Positions 44,588 through 56,392 of a stretch of DNA of 64,000 bases are shown here, piece by piece. How positions within the stretch are numbered: position 1 is the first letter of the stretch; each line of letters starts with the position of its first letter. The position numbers and the translations under genes are program-made. Source of the stretch: Linanthus parryae (taxonomy: Eukaryota; Streptophyta; Magnoliopsida; Ericales; Polemoniaceae); assembly GCA_023055425.1 (NCBI GenBank), contig JALGPY010000008.1, positions 23,533,359 to 23,597,358 on the forward strand. The letters are read 5' to 3'. The notes under the pieces were generated by a model. The model saw only the letters and a program-made list of their open reading frames with translations, was not told where the DNA came from and searched no databases.

Positions 44588-46747
44588 GTGTTGGGCACCA
44601 AATTTAAATGTTGGGAGTTAATTATAAATGTTTGCTAGCATTTGAGAGTCTTTGTGACTTTTATCCTAAGTTTTAGTGCCTTTTAATTAATTGGGGGGAA
44701 GTGTTTGTCTTTTTACCTAAACTAGTGGTGTGAAAGTGTCTTTTCTGTCAGATTGATATCATATTTTGACCCAAAAATCTCAACTAACGTGAATTTCAAA
44801 TTCTTTCAAAATTGATCATCATCATCATCATTTCAATCCCCCTCTATCTCTCACGATTTATCTCTCTCTTCTTCTTCTTCTTCTTCTTCTTCTTCTTCTT
44901 CATCTTCTTCTCTTTTCTTCTTTGATTTTCATCAAAGTGTTGGGTCGTTCTGACCCGGTTGATTCCGACAGATTTATCGTCATCATCTACGCTAGCAAGC
45001 TTCAATCTCCACCTCTCAATCGTTTCGATTTATCTCCTCCTATTGTAAGTCTTGATCAATTAGTAATTTCGGTTCTTTATCGCGAATTTTCAGATTTATA
45101 TCGTTAGTTTCATTATTCAAAAAAATCGTAGGATTAGTAATCAAGTTTTAGGGTTTATCATGTTCATGGGTGATGGGAAAAACCCTAGTTTGGAGGAGAA
45201 GTTTGATTAAGAAATTTGGGTGATTGGATGATCATAGTATGTGGGTAACAATATGATTTGATGTTGGGAATCATGTTATATTAGGTTTAGTATGAATGTA
45301 AGATGAACTAGATGCTTGGGAGAAAAGTTTCATGGAAATTGATAATTCCCGTATGGGTATTTTGAGTGAAATTGGAAACTTGAAACTAGTGTAACTTTTG
45401 ATTCAGGAATCGAAATTAAGATCCGTTTGAGGCTAAACTTATTATTTTGAATGTTTTGAATATAATGAAACTGTTTTTGAGCCATGATATGTTTGGGAAA
45501 CTGGAGTAATAAATTGGTGGAGTTATGATAGGTTATGTATGCTTTAGGTTAGAGGATTTTGAAGTAAGGTTTTGAGTTTTGTTTGAAGTATGACTTAAGT
45601 GGGATGCTATGTTGGTGTTAGAAACCTAAAACATTGACTATCATATGCATGTAGCTAGTATAGCAAGTGTATTGCTAGAATATTGTGTTTAATTAGAATA
45701 TTGTTACGTGTAGGTGACGAGTTCGTCGACGACGAGTACGTAGAGTACTTTGATTGATTGCTATAGTTGGATTTGCTTTGAGGTAAGTAAACATGCCAAG
45801 CCTAGTGTGCTTAACTTCTTCGTGTCAAATGATTTCTTCCTACATGTTTAAAAATGAATTTACATGTTATGTGCTTATGTGTCATTTAAACATCTGATTT
45901 TACTCGTAAATGCTTTTCTTGAAAATAACACAATAAGTTAACAATTCATGATAACGTAAAGTGGAAGAGTTGTGCGGGGTTATCTCATGGTTACTATTGG
46001 GCTTGGTTGGGTTATACCCGGCCAATTAATTTTATTTAATCCGGTTGCAAGACCCCGGATCGCTCCTTGTACTCACCCTTCTGGCCGCAAGAAGTCTGTA
46101 AGGGGGTGTCGACACTTAAGGTCTTGGATGCTTGCGAAGTGATTGGTTCTTTCCCCGTATCAACTAATTGAAATTGTGATCTTTTGGACTTAATGGTTAT
46201 TAATGGGAAAAATAATGAGTATGAAATTTGGGATTTCCCAACTTGAGTATTGAACTCGAATTTGCGAACTGTAAACTCTCGTGTTTTCTTACTTGTGTCA
46301 AATTCAAACTTCCGCTGTGTTTAAAGTTAAACTCCTACTCGCAAAAATGGTCATTGTTTTCATAACTGCCTCATCATCATTTTACATGCTTGGGTGTTTG
46401 CTTGCTAGTATTTTTATGCTGATTTTTGTACTGTGGTGTTTCTTTTTATTTCTGCACCACAGGTCCAGGTGTTGAGTATTTGGCTTAGCGGGGGACGCGG
46501 ATCATCACCTAGAAAATTAGTAATCTTCATTTCAATAAAAGTAGAACTCATTTGTTAGATTATAACACACTAGTTTGTTAAGCACCCATGTTTGAGGCAA
46601 CTTTTGAGTTGTAATAAAGTTTTATTGTTTAACTTTTAATTTAGTTTGCTTGAGATCCACTTTTAAATGTCCTTGTATCCGGGCTTTGTCTCGGGTACGG
46701 AGTGACACCCCCCGGGCCTCCGGCTTGGTCATTTTGGGGGTGTTATA
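44588..46747 (-). mobile_element. Putative solo LTR or LTR fragment, Ty3/gypsy-like
   Basis: On the minus strand it starts TATAACACCCCCAAAATGAC and contains CACCTGGACCTGTGGTGCAG. I recall similar text from chromovirus (Del/Tekay-type) LTRs, which start TGTAACACCCC. The other end is set near TGTGTTGGGCACC at 44588. No RT or integrase coding is seen. It contains a (CTT)n run at about 44870-44910. It interrupts the leader of the copia-like LTR at 46839. Ends and class are uncertain. Confidence 0.35.
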
Positions 46748-46838
46748 ATATTTCTCATGATTGTCCTTCGGGTGGTGAGTAGTTTCAAGAACAGTAGTAA
46801 TTACTGTTAGAGTACGCACACGGAAGCTCGATGCCAAT

Positions 46839-47395
46839 TGTTGGGGACCAAGAAGAGTGATTAGACGAAGAGGAAGATGAAGAACAACACAACGATATAA
46901 CGCAGTTCATTAGTTTTGAGACTAGCTACATCCACGGCCAAAACGAACCAATTTATTGATGAGATACCAATACAATTAACCACACTTGTCAATAGAAGAG
47001 TCCTACACCCATATATAGGCCTATACTACTGACATGTGCCCAAATCATCGTCCAAAAGTTGCCAAAATAAAAAAAGAAAACAATTCCAAAACCTGTCCAG
47101 CCCGAACTAGGTCGCACAACCTGCTACAGTAGGTCTCACGAAGAACACACATCTGCGCTTTGCCCACACAACGATTTAATTTAATTGCTAATTTACAACG
47201 AAGTCTCTTGGGTTCGACAACCCGGATTTTCGTAATTTATTACTACACACGACAGCTGTACACTTGCAGTTGGAGCGTGTCAACGTACTCAAAAGGTCAA
47301 CCTTATGAGTTAGGGCCTAAATCATACTTTATTAACCTTAGATATCGTTCCCACCATTTCGATGTGGGATATTCGCTCGCACATGATACCCAACA
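46839..47395 (-). mobile_element. Copia-like LTR (557 bp), truncated element
   Basis: On the minus strand it runs from TGTTGGGTATCATGTG to CCCCAACA, so the tips TGTTGGG/CCCAACA are inverted repeats as in LTRs. A degenerate initiator-Met-like primer site TGGCATCGAGC follows. About 80 bases further the element is cut by the LTR-like segment ending 46747. The last 200 bases (ATCAATAAATTGGTTC, GGCCGTGGATGTAGCTAG) match the plus-strand LTR ending at 50577. Confidence 0.6.
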
Positions 47396-48270
47396 GTTTA
47401 TGCAAACATTTTGATCGAGCTGCTGCGTCAAAGTGGAATTGGTTTCAAGAAGAACAGTGAAAAGGGTATCAACACAAATTATTTTGGAAAATTTTTGATG
47501 TCGCGGGGATTATTTTGAATGATAAAGAAGAATCTTGTATTGTAAGGGAGCAATAGAGTGTGGGAAGCTCTAGAATAATCATTTGTAAATATCTTATGCT
47601 TGATCATGGGGGAAGTTTCTAAGCCTTGGATCCTAGCCGTTATGTTAGATCTTCTATAGATCTTTTCAAAAGGGTGGGGAATAAATAAAAAGGGAGGGGC
47701 TCATTAGCTCCAAACCAAACAGTCCCATTAAAAAGGAGAGGGGAATGCATAAAAAGGAGGGGGATGTATAATAGGAAATCAAGCCGTCCATTGAAAGAGC
47801 CTCTCAAGATAATCTCGACTTAGGTCTCGCTCCGCTCCAAAGCAGAAGGTCATTAACCACTTATGGAAGTTATTACGAGACCTTCTCTTGCTTTAACCTT
47901 TAGACTTGTATGAAAACTAATCCTTACGGGGGCGTGTATGAATCTTTTAGGAAAATAGAGAGATAGTCTGATCGACACCACAGGGAAAATTTCGCATATA
48001 TACTAGCAAAAAAAGACACAGACCAAACATTTTCACGGATAATTATATTATTAGGCAAGAAATAATGTGAACAACTGAAAATCTCATCAAAGTGAAATCT
48101 AAAACCTCAAAATCATTCTTATGTTACTACTAATTAACGGCGGCTTCTCCGAGCGGATTGCCTAGTTGATCATAAATAGGCAAATGATGAGTATCTGCAG
48201 CCGTCCTGGTATAGTGCATCTCCATTGGATATAACTGAGTAGTGAGCCACACTCATGAGGTGTTCATTCA
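47396..48270. other. Intergenic, nothing recognised
   Basis: No gene, RNA or terminal-repeat structure was recognised. Confidence 0.45.
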
Positions 48271-48273
48271 TTT

Positions 48274-48314
48274 CTCAACCTCTTTGTCCACCGCTGGGTG
48301 ACAAAGAGGTTGAG
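48274..48314. repeat. 15-bp perfect hairpin, 11-nt loop
   Basis: The arm CTCAACCTCTTTGTC (48274-48288) faces GACAAAGAGGTTGAG (48300-48314). Complementarity continues imperfectly outward (GTTCATTCATTT against GAAGATGCATGAAC), giving a stem of about 27 bp. It could be a MITE core or a small hairpin RNA. Confidence 0.8.
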
Positions 48315-49550
48315 AAGATGCATGAACCCATCCTGAGAAAAGACCCTAACCCTAGCGAGTCACAGATGCGTTTCTCCAAACGGACCTGGACAGCCTTGGA
48401 CTGGAGGATTTATTTGTATAACTCCTGGATTTGTTGATCTTGCGCTTGAGGCATCTCTAGACGAGAGAGTTGGTCGTATGCGACTCTGGAGGATTCTCAG
48501 GTTCTTCACGGCGCAGAGATCTGGCGAGAGGATTCTGCAAATTCGTCCTGTAGAGCAATCACAATCACCACCTCTGGTGGCCTCCTCTTCCGCTACTAAA
48601 ACTTTATCTTCGAGATATTTGATGTGAATACCATATTTGTTGCCCCAGCAAGTGCCTTGACGGTTTTAGACCAAATGAATTATCGAATAGGTGGTTATTC
48701 AGAAAAAGTTTGTCAAAGAGGTGGGTAATATTAAAGGAGAATAAAAAATGGTATGTTTAATTTTGAAGTGTAAAATTAACACCTTAATAATGGAATTAAA
48801 ACTTGATAAAAAATCAAACAAAACCCTCCTCCCCCTTTCTCACCTTCCCCGATAGGCGAACCCTGAAAAAACCCACGAACAGGGTATCCAACACCGACGA
48901 CATCTCCGACTCTCTTGATCTCTTTTCCGGCGAAGGGGAAGCTTCCCACCTTCTCTCCTATATGAGCCCGATTCCATGGCAACTATTGTCTCCCGCAACG
49001 ACGTTCCTCTACCCTAGCGAATTTCATGGCTCCCTCACAAGAAACCCCCAATTTCCAATTGTTTGTTTGATTATCACGAAGAAGAACGAGTATATTATGA
49101 TGAGACGTCAGAGAATGTTTTTAAAGAAGAAGGGAGTGAATGATAAGATGTTGATTTGAAAACAGATAAATACTACAGTTACACCATTGTTAATTATAAA
49201 AAACTAGCGGTTGAGAAACACTGTTAATAACGAAAAAATTGTCGTGACAATACTAGTCAACCATTTGGTCAAACCATTCGTAAAAAATGTGATTTTGGCG
49301 GAAATAAAAATTTATGTTTTATAAATATACAACATCCACACAATTTGGCGCATGTTGTATTTTTGATTCAAATGTATTGATTAATGAATAAAAATAATCT
49401 AATTCAGTTGTTAGAGGCAATATATTGTATAATTTTTTCAATACTAGCTTGATTAAGTTTACTAACGGTGCAAGAAACTGAATAACTCGGGTTCAATAGA
49501 CCAAACCAAACCAAATGTCAAGTTAAACTGTTCATTTCGCTAACAACACG
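48315..49550. other. Intergenic; weak coding-like stretch
   Basis: A short coding-like frame at about 48960-49160 (MATIVSRNDVPLPSEFHG in one frame) has no recognised domain and is likely a fragment. Nothing else supported. Confidence 0.3.
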
Positions 49551-49660
49551 TTAGTGGACCAAAATGGTCGACTAGTAGACCAAAATGGTCGAAAACTGTA
49601 ATGTTGGTTCACAATAGTCGACCAAAATGGTCGATTAGTAGACCAAAATGGTTGACTATT
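49550..49660. repeat. Repeats of GTAGACCAAAATGGTCGA
   Basis: Four near copies of (G/C)(A/T)GACCAAAATGGT(C/T)GA occur within about 110 bases. Each is partly self-complementary (GACCAAAATGGTC). Confidence 0.75.
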
Positions 49661-50188
49661 CTTTTTCCAAAAGCTGTAACTCGTTGGAGCTTGGTAATTC
49701 CATCAATCCTTAACCAATTTGAGTGTTTTTTTATTCCTATGTGATCCTTGCGTTGTGAGAACTCAAAACCCTCTGCTGGGAGGGGAGGAAGAAATCTGGG
49801 AAATGGGTTTACCAAATGAACAATAACTTTTGGCATAGTAGTCACCTCACTGTATCTCTTGTTCTCTCTCTCTCTCCCTCTCTCTCCCCCTCTCCCGGTT
49901 GTCACCGGAGCTGCGAAACCATGCGTCCGAAAAGGATTAGGAGGATTCAGCTCCGTAGAATCAGGTCAGGAGGTCCTCCCGGCCTTGACACCCTCATTCT
50001 ATTTGAACCCAGAATCACTGCATGCATCACTTATATTCTTGCATGTACGACCTTTTTGGCCGGATTTTAATCCTTCTAAATACCTTGTTATATATTTGGT
50101 GATTCAAGATCCTAGATAATTATTGGACGAAAGGGCGAAGTAATTGGAAGCAAGGAAGAAGAACGAAGAAGCGAAAATTGGGTACTGT

Positions 50189-50303
50189 CATTGTCTTCCT
50201 GCGAAGACATTTTGTCTTCTTGCAAAGACAAAATTGTCTTCGTTCGAAGAGTCTTCTTGCGAAGATTCTTCGTGCGAAGACAATTGTCTTCGTGCGAAGA
50301 CAC
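50189..50303. repeat. Cluster of GTCTTCGTGCGAAGAC palindromes
   Basis: About six variants of TGTCTTCNTGCGAAGACA occur in 115 bases. Each is an almost perfect palindrome with a 2-4 base centre. It lies in the U3-like region upstream of the copia-like LTR end. Confidence 0.85.
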
Positions 50304-50627
50304 CGGGGATGGGGCGGTTTCGTTACTTCCTTGTTCAATTTTGGAATGTTTTGACTGATTCTTTAGGCACTAATCAGTATCATGGGCCTATATAAAGACC
50401 CAGGGTCGAGACTAATTGTGTGTGGTTGAGGGTGGTGCATTGTAATTGAGTTCTCATCAATAAATTGGTTCAGTTTGGCCGTGGATGTAGCTAGCCTCAA
50501 AGCTAGTGAACCACGTTAAATTCTTATGTTGTTCTTCTTCATGTTCTTCGTCTATTTACTCTTCTTGGTTCCTAACAAGTGGCATCGTGCTTCCTCAAAG
50601 CGTATTCTACAAAGTGGTATCAGAGCC
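50304..50627 (+). mobile_element. Copia-like LTR end with primer site
   Basis: The plus strand carries ATCAATAAATTGGTTCAG and GGCCGTGGATGTAGCTAG, ends CCTAACA at 50577, then AGTGGCATCGTGCTTCC. A canonical initiator-Met primer site TGGTATCAGAGCC is at 50615-50627. It is homologous to the inverted LTR at 46839-47395. The LTR start could not be found, so it is partial or diverged. Confidence 0.6.
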
Positions 50628-50658
50628 AGGATGTTGGGTTAGGGTTTATTGGTGAGGT

Positions 50659-51111
50659 GTGATGGCGAATTCCTTTGGGATGAAGATCAATAGTTTTGAT
50701 GATGAGTATATTGTTTATACTCCCACCACCAAGTTCTTTATTGGGGGAACTATTGAGTTCCTTGTTGTGGGAGATATCGGGTTCCTTGTTGGGAGAACAA
50801 CCGGGTTCCTTTTTGGAGGGAGCTATCGGGTTCTTTGTCATGGAGCATCGGGCGCGTATTCAAGCGTGAGTTTGGGGGTTCACGTGCAATTGGCGTTCCG
50901 GCGCAATCGGGCTTCCAACATGGAGAATTGGGCATGTGGATCTATATCGGGCTCATCCGTCGCAAGAACTCGTAAGAGTTGGAGCATCGGCATTGAGCAA
51001 TATTGTCTACCTTTGTTCACCTTGACAACTTATATTGATTTGTATTGTATCAACATAAAATGGATTCTTCAAGCTCCAAACTCTGAATGTCATACAATGT
51101 TGAAAAAATAA
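50659..51111 (+). pseudogene. Copia-like gag leader remnant
   Basis: It starts MANSFGMKINSFDDEYIVYT, which resembles copia Gag N-termini, then quickly degenerates into repeated GTTCCTTGTTGGGAGAAC-like text with no recognisable Gag domain. It lies just after the primer site. Confidence 0.35.
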
Positions 51112-51758
51112 GCTGAAAAAAAAAATTCTTAGAGCTCGGTCTATTAGAGTTAAGACAGTCTTCAGAAATTAACTTCCTGAGCGCGACAAGGTTCCATAGG
51201 TAAATGGGTACTTATGAGATGATCGACTGTGAGCTTGGTGTCAAAGTTGATGTCAGGGTAGGCTTCATGGAGTTCCTGCAGAGTAAAGTCACCTACCCAT
51301 TTGCCGCTCTGTTCTCCCCATTGCCACATAGCAGACAATACACTGTTTGAGTAGTAAATGACACTTCCACCCCTTCAACGTGCCAAACTTCAGGATACTT
51401 ACACCCCTGAATGCCTGAATGGTGTCATTTCACACTTTAAGGCGAAAAACTTGTCTGATAAACTACTTTCAGTCATGGATTGTCAACTAGACTAACGACG
51501 TCATAATTATGGAGTGTGTGTATCCTAAAATTCGACATGCTAACACGTGAAAGTTTTTGTTTCCAAACTGAAATGGGTGAAAGTGTCCTTGCATCAAACT
51601 GGAGGCACTAATAGAAATATTCATACGAACAACAGTATTAATTCTACTGATAGTAATTTTCATGCATTTTTGTTGCTTAAGATGGCGGTAATCATTACTG
51701 CCTTTTCTAATATATCAAAAAACGGCAAGAATTATTGACCTCCATAATTATTGACCTA
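51112..51758. other. Intergenic, nothing firm
   Basis: No gene. CCACCCCTTCAACG near 51367 and ATGGGTGAAAGTGTCC near 51571 may be ends of another small element, but this was not resolved. Confidence 0.35.
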
Positions 51759-51997
51759 TACTCCCTCTGCAGGTTTTTCAAAAAGTACTGTCCATCGATC
51801 ACTTTCATCCGATAATTTAGTTAATAAAATGATACAAGAATTTTGTAATAGTTTTCATGGTGCTGTAGAGTAAAACCTAACTCTACATCACCATGAAAAG
51901 ATTTACCACATTCTAGCATCGTGCTGATAACTAAATCACCGGGTCAAAATGACTTGAAAAAGTCAATGTTGAAGAACCTGCTGGGACGGAGAGAATA
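51759..51997. mobile_element. Stowaway-like MITE copy C
   Basis: TA-CTCCCTCTGCAGG at left and the complement of CCTGCTGGGACGGAGAGAA-TA at right, with TA at both borders. The core has TTTTCATGGTGCTGTAGAGT and ACTCTACATCACCATGAAAA, so the centre is a large foldback. Confidence 0.75.
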
Positions 51998-52131
51998 AAC
52001 GGCAAGAAATAATTCTTCCCGTGTTTAGCCTCTTATTTACGACAGGAATTTCAGCCATATAATTTTTTTACACTTGGACGAGACAATTACCACTCAAACC
52101 GGGCCGCCAAACTTTGGGATGAAACTAAAAG

Positions 52132-52930
52132 GTAAAATTGCACTAGAGGTACCCACATTTTGCAAAAAAGGTAAGTGGGTACCCAAATTTCAAAATCATG
52201 AACCGTGAGTACCTAAATTTTCAAAATCGTGCACCAGAGGTATCCTTCCGTTAGCTTTCCGTTAATATTGGACGAAAAACTATAAACAGACTACTGTGCC
52301 CCTTATTTTCACCCATTTTTTTTTGAAATACAAGTTTTACTAACAAATCTAAAAAATAAAGTAATAAAATTTCATTTAATAATTTGATATGTGTAAGATA
52401 ATGCAATATATTTTATCAAAATTACATTTTTTTACATCATTTCAAGATATGGAATATGTTTTTATTAACATATATCAGTCAATCTTAAATACTTTTCAAC
52501 TTTTTTTAACAGATTTTAAAAAAAAACCCAAAATTTCATAATTTCATTTGTACTTTTTAATAAAAAAAATAATATACAAGTATCTTTGATAATTTCACAT
52601 GTATCCTTGCGTTAGATTTTTTTAAAATGCACAAAAATACTTGTACGTTATTGTTTTATTAGAAAAATACATATAAAATTATGAAATTTTGAAATCTGTA
52701 AAAGAATTTATATATTTTTTATTAGTTAGTAAAAGTTGCATTTTAAAAAGAGTTGGAGGTGAAAATAAGGGCACAATAGCCTTTTTCTTATAGTTTTCTA
52801 GTCCGAAGGATATTTCTAGGGCACGATTTTGAAAATTTGGGTACCCACGATGCTGGATTTTGAAATGTGGACACCCACTTGCGATTTTTTACAAAATAGT
52901 ATGAATACCTCGATGCAATTTTGTCAATTA
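52132..52930. mobile_element. Long-TIR MULE-like element (about 0.8 kb)
   Basis: Two arms of about 150-180 bp are inverted copies: AAAATTGCACTAGAGGTACC at left; AAAATTGCATCGAGGTATTC in the complement of right; both continue with TCAAAATCGTGC and TATCCTTC. The AT-rich centre carries no transposase. Nine-base flanks match only about 7 of 9, so the target duplication is unproven. Confidence 0.65.
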
Positions 52931-52989
52931 AAACGGACCGCCAAAATTTGGCAAATTGGAGCACCAAATTGAGCGAACCGCAAAAATTG

Positions 52990-53200
52990 AGAGAGTTGAG
53001 ACCTAGGTTTTCGGTGGCTCTTCGTCTCTCGACGATCTATCTGGTCAAATTTTAGGTCGATCGAAGAGAGGGCTAGAGTTGCAATAGAGTGCAGAGAGAC
53101 ATCAATTTCTGACTGCGTTGAGTGTGCGGCATTGATTTTCTTTCAAGAGCTTCTAGCGCTTCCAGGTACTATTTCTATTTGTTGTTGCTCGAGTTTACTA
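52990..53200 (+). other. Possible non-coding first exon
   Basis: A CT-rich, leader-like stretch ends CTTCCAG|GTACTATTTC, a good donor. No downstream coding partner was found, so this is a guess at a transcribed leader. Confidence 0.2.
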
Positions 53201-53643
53201 TTTGTTTTTATCAATCCTAGTTTTGAGTACTACAAATGTTACTTAAATTAGATGAAAATGTAGAAGGAATGGAACATATCCTTAAACAAATTGGTATTGT
53301 TGCTTAACTTCTCATTTATAATACTTGATTTGTTGTGTAAGAATTGAGAGTCCTAGCTCATCTCGTGTACATCAATTTAGAATGAACGTATGTTCTCAGT
53401 CAATTATTTCCCATTCTGTTATTACATATGTTTATATGACTGTTGAGAAGAATGTCTAATACGTTGATGAATATGCTGATGATACTCCTTGACATGGTGA
53501 ACGTTGTCTGGTAGAATGCCTATGTTGCTAGATTTTAATATACGATGATCCGTCCAAACCCAATATGTTGTCGTCCCTAGGTGAGTGTGCTGTAATGGTT
53601 CAAGTCCAACGCGTACCCCATGAGGGAGGGGGAGGGGAGGGGG

Positions 53644-53783
53644 AAAAACGTATAAAAATAGGGTTCAAGTCCAACCCCATGATGGGAGGTGGTGCTATGG
53701 GGAGAAATTTTGCCTTGGGTGTGGGATGGTTAGGGGGATTTCCCCTCATGGGGTTGGACTTGAACCCTTTTTTTATACGTTTT
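53644..53783. repeat. About 40-bp inverted repeat, 55-nt loop
   Basis: Left arm AACGTATAAAAATAGGGTTC then AAGTCCAACCCCATGA pairs with the right arm at 53741-53783. A third, direct partial copy (GGTTCAAGTCCAAC) lies at about 53598. The repeated GGTTCAAGTCC resembles a Pol III B box. Confidence 0.8.
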
Positions 53784-54076
53784 AACTTGTGTAGATATAT
53801 ATGAAGAAGGCAGCGCTTCTTATTAAGTCATCAATGAAAAAATAGTTATATAAATGAATGTATACTATAACTTGTTTAGATAAGTATATGAATACAAAAA
53901 AGGTTCTAAATAGTTTAAAAAAAGCAAATGACTACACCAACAAACAGCTCTTGAAATATTCGTGCACAAATATTCACAAAAAATAATTCCTCAAAAATAT
54001 ACATTCAGATATTTCTTCATTGTAGCATTAATCTAATTAATGAAAATTTAATTTGTCCAAACTTGTCCATGTGGAC

Positions 54077-54283
54077 GTCTGAAAGTTTATTTATGTTAAA
54101 CAGAATGCAAATATTACTTTATTCTTGTAGAGGTCTGGAAGTGGTTTTACAAGTATTTTCGTTTAATTACTCTGTGTGTAGTTGCAAATCACATGTTTAA
54201 ACATGTTTGCTGAGGAATTTTATTTGTAATTTACTCAGGTGTTTTCAGGTTTATAAATAGCAGTTGTTTCAAAACTCACCATT
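54077..54283 (+). repeat. Dispersed repeat, left copy of an inverted pair
   Basis: It starts GTCTGAAAGTTTATTTATGT and runs about 200 bp (TTGCAAATCACATGTTTAAA, GTGTTTTCAGG). It is repeated in reverse complement at 59664-59868 with high identity. No target duplications were identified. Confidence 0.8.
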
Positions 54284-56201
54284 TTTATATTGGATCTTTT
54301 AACCACTCTATCTTGGGATTACAAGCTCTAAATAAAAAGAGTTGTCAAAGTTATGATTCCTAGGTGCATCATCCTTAATTACCATTTTCTCAACTTCCAA
54401 TGAGTTGAAAGATAACATGAAGTTTTTTGTTTTTTGTTTTTTTTTCCCTTTAATATAAATTTCCTATATGTACTACGGGAAGGGGAAATCAAACTCATGA
54501 CTGAACGAGCTTGAAGTGCCGTTACAGACTTGGTTGAGCTCTAGGTTACGCAGTTTACTTTTTCATATATAACTACTTTTTGTGTGAGAAAATCTATATA
54601 CAACAACTTAGGAAAGATGGTTGGGATACTTTCAGTCCAGAAATTCCATCTTCATGAATCATTTTCAACAACATAATTCATCATTTGGGTTACTTGGTCA
54701 TGCAATTATCATAGGTGAATAAAGTCTTCTTCTATTCAGGGTACTCTATTTCTATTTTCATGTAGTCATTCTGTAGGTTTTCGAACCTCTGCATGGCTTT
54801 GGAAGTGGTCTTTGTCCTTTATAGAAGCATCTCCCTGGCAGAGAATGACTCGACTCTTATAATTCGACACCTCTAGATTGTGTGTAGCATTGAACTCTGA
54901 CCTGAATAATGTTTTCAAATTATAAGATATGCAAAAGAAATCCTAAGTAATCAGATAGAAGAGACACCATAAACACCACACCTGCGCCTTTACCCTTAGC
55001 TTGCATGTACGATCATTTGTTTTCATTGTGCCAGTCATGTAGTTTAAATAATCATCACAGTATGGAACATGTACAAACCACATTACCCCGTTCTGAGAAT
55101 AGAAGTGTTGATGATAACCAAGTAGAACCTTTGTGAAAACATCAATCTACTGTATAAATAGGTAACAATGCTATGGTTAAATTCATATATGAAAGGAAGA
55201 ACTGCAGAGAAATTCATATATGCACGGTCTGACTATCCATATGGATGTTTTTGTTCTGGTGAGGTTACTAGAAATTCAATGTTGTAGCTACGACGGAATG
55301 ATGTCGCAATTCTTTTGTGAAGTTACGAAGAAGAGTCTTTATTGTTTTTATTTCATTTTGCCATTTGAAGAAAAAGATGGGCTCCTAATTGCGAAACTCC
55401 ACTCCCATTCAACGAAATAAGAACTATGGATAATTATCTGGGGTTGTGTAATGAAGAATTATTCGAAGAACTTTTACTTACTCAAAGGCTTGTCTTTTTT
55501 ACATTACTCCACCAACTCGAACAATTACACAATATCCAATCACTTATTATGTTGAATTTTTTTCAGTTCATTGACCTTAATTTTTAAAATTAGAATTGGA
55601 AATATAAAAAGAACAAATGCCACATGCAGATCAATATTATCCAGCATTGATAGGACATTAGGTCTTACCAACTTGGTGAAGAGACACGGACCAGTGTGTA
55701 ACAACATATGGCCAGTCTAGAGAATGTGGGGTGAGTGGCTACTAAGAAGGAACAAAAGTTGGAACATATTCCATCAGGTTTTCATTTTATCTAAAGTTAA
55801 TCTGACATCTTCAGTTTTTCTTGGTATAGAGACTATCCTGATTAATTGTTCTTGCTGTTGTAGTTGCTTTTTGTAATGCTCTCTATCCATGATAAATCTG
55901 AAATTTTTCAAGCAGCCATGAGAAACCATCTCTTTTGGTTTCTCATGTTACCATTCTTCAGTCTTGGATATGGGAAAATGTGACTTGAATTTTAGATGGT
56001 GTGACCTATAATTACTGGTCAAAATAACTACTATCACTTTTGGTTTTAGATTTACGTTACCATTCATGTTAAGATGTATGCGCTGACTTCATGTGTTTTA
56101 TACTCTTCTTGTTTGTTTATGAATTACAAGACGAAAGGGATTTATGATGACGGAGAAATTTTGTTCATTGGGTGAGGAAGGAAAATATATGTACTAAATG
56201 A
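54284..56201. other. Intergenic, no gene recognised
   Basis: About 1.9 kb of AT-rich sequence without supported coding, RNA or terminal-repeat structure. Confidence 0.45.
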
Positions 56202-56392
56202 TACTACCTCCGTTTCTTCTCTATAACACCAATTTGACTTTTTGACTCGTATCTGGGTCACTTTGACCGAGTGATTTAGATAGCAAAAAGATGTCACCGT
56301 GTTATAGAGCAACTTTTACTCTACAACACCATGAAAAGATCATCAAAAAGTTGCATCGTTTTTGCTAACCAAATCACCGGGTCAAGAAACGG
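56202..56392. mobile_element. Stowaway-like MITE copy D
   Basis: TACTACCTCCGTTTCTTC at left; right end GGGTCAAGAAACGG. The arms GGTCACTTTGACCGAGTGAT and CAAATCACCGGGTCAA oppose each other. The best-preserved core: AGAGCAACTTTTACTCTACA. The extreme right tip is missing. Confidence 0.8.

Noticed and set aside
47205..47290. Athila-type leader (GGGTTCGACAACCCGG ... CACTTGCAGTTGGAGCG)
   Set aside because: It resembles text near Athila primer sites, but no primer site or coding follows and it lies inside a span better explained as a copia-like LTR.
49816..50119. Small genes near the CT-rich run at 49865
   Set aside because: Two overlapping frames in leader-like CT-rich sequence, with no domain or splice support.
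50112..50338. Protein frames across the GTCTTC palindromes
   Set aside because: Repetitive composition comes from the palindromic array, not from a gene.
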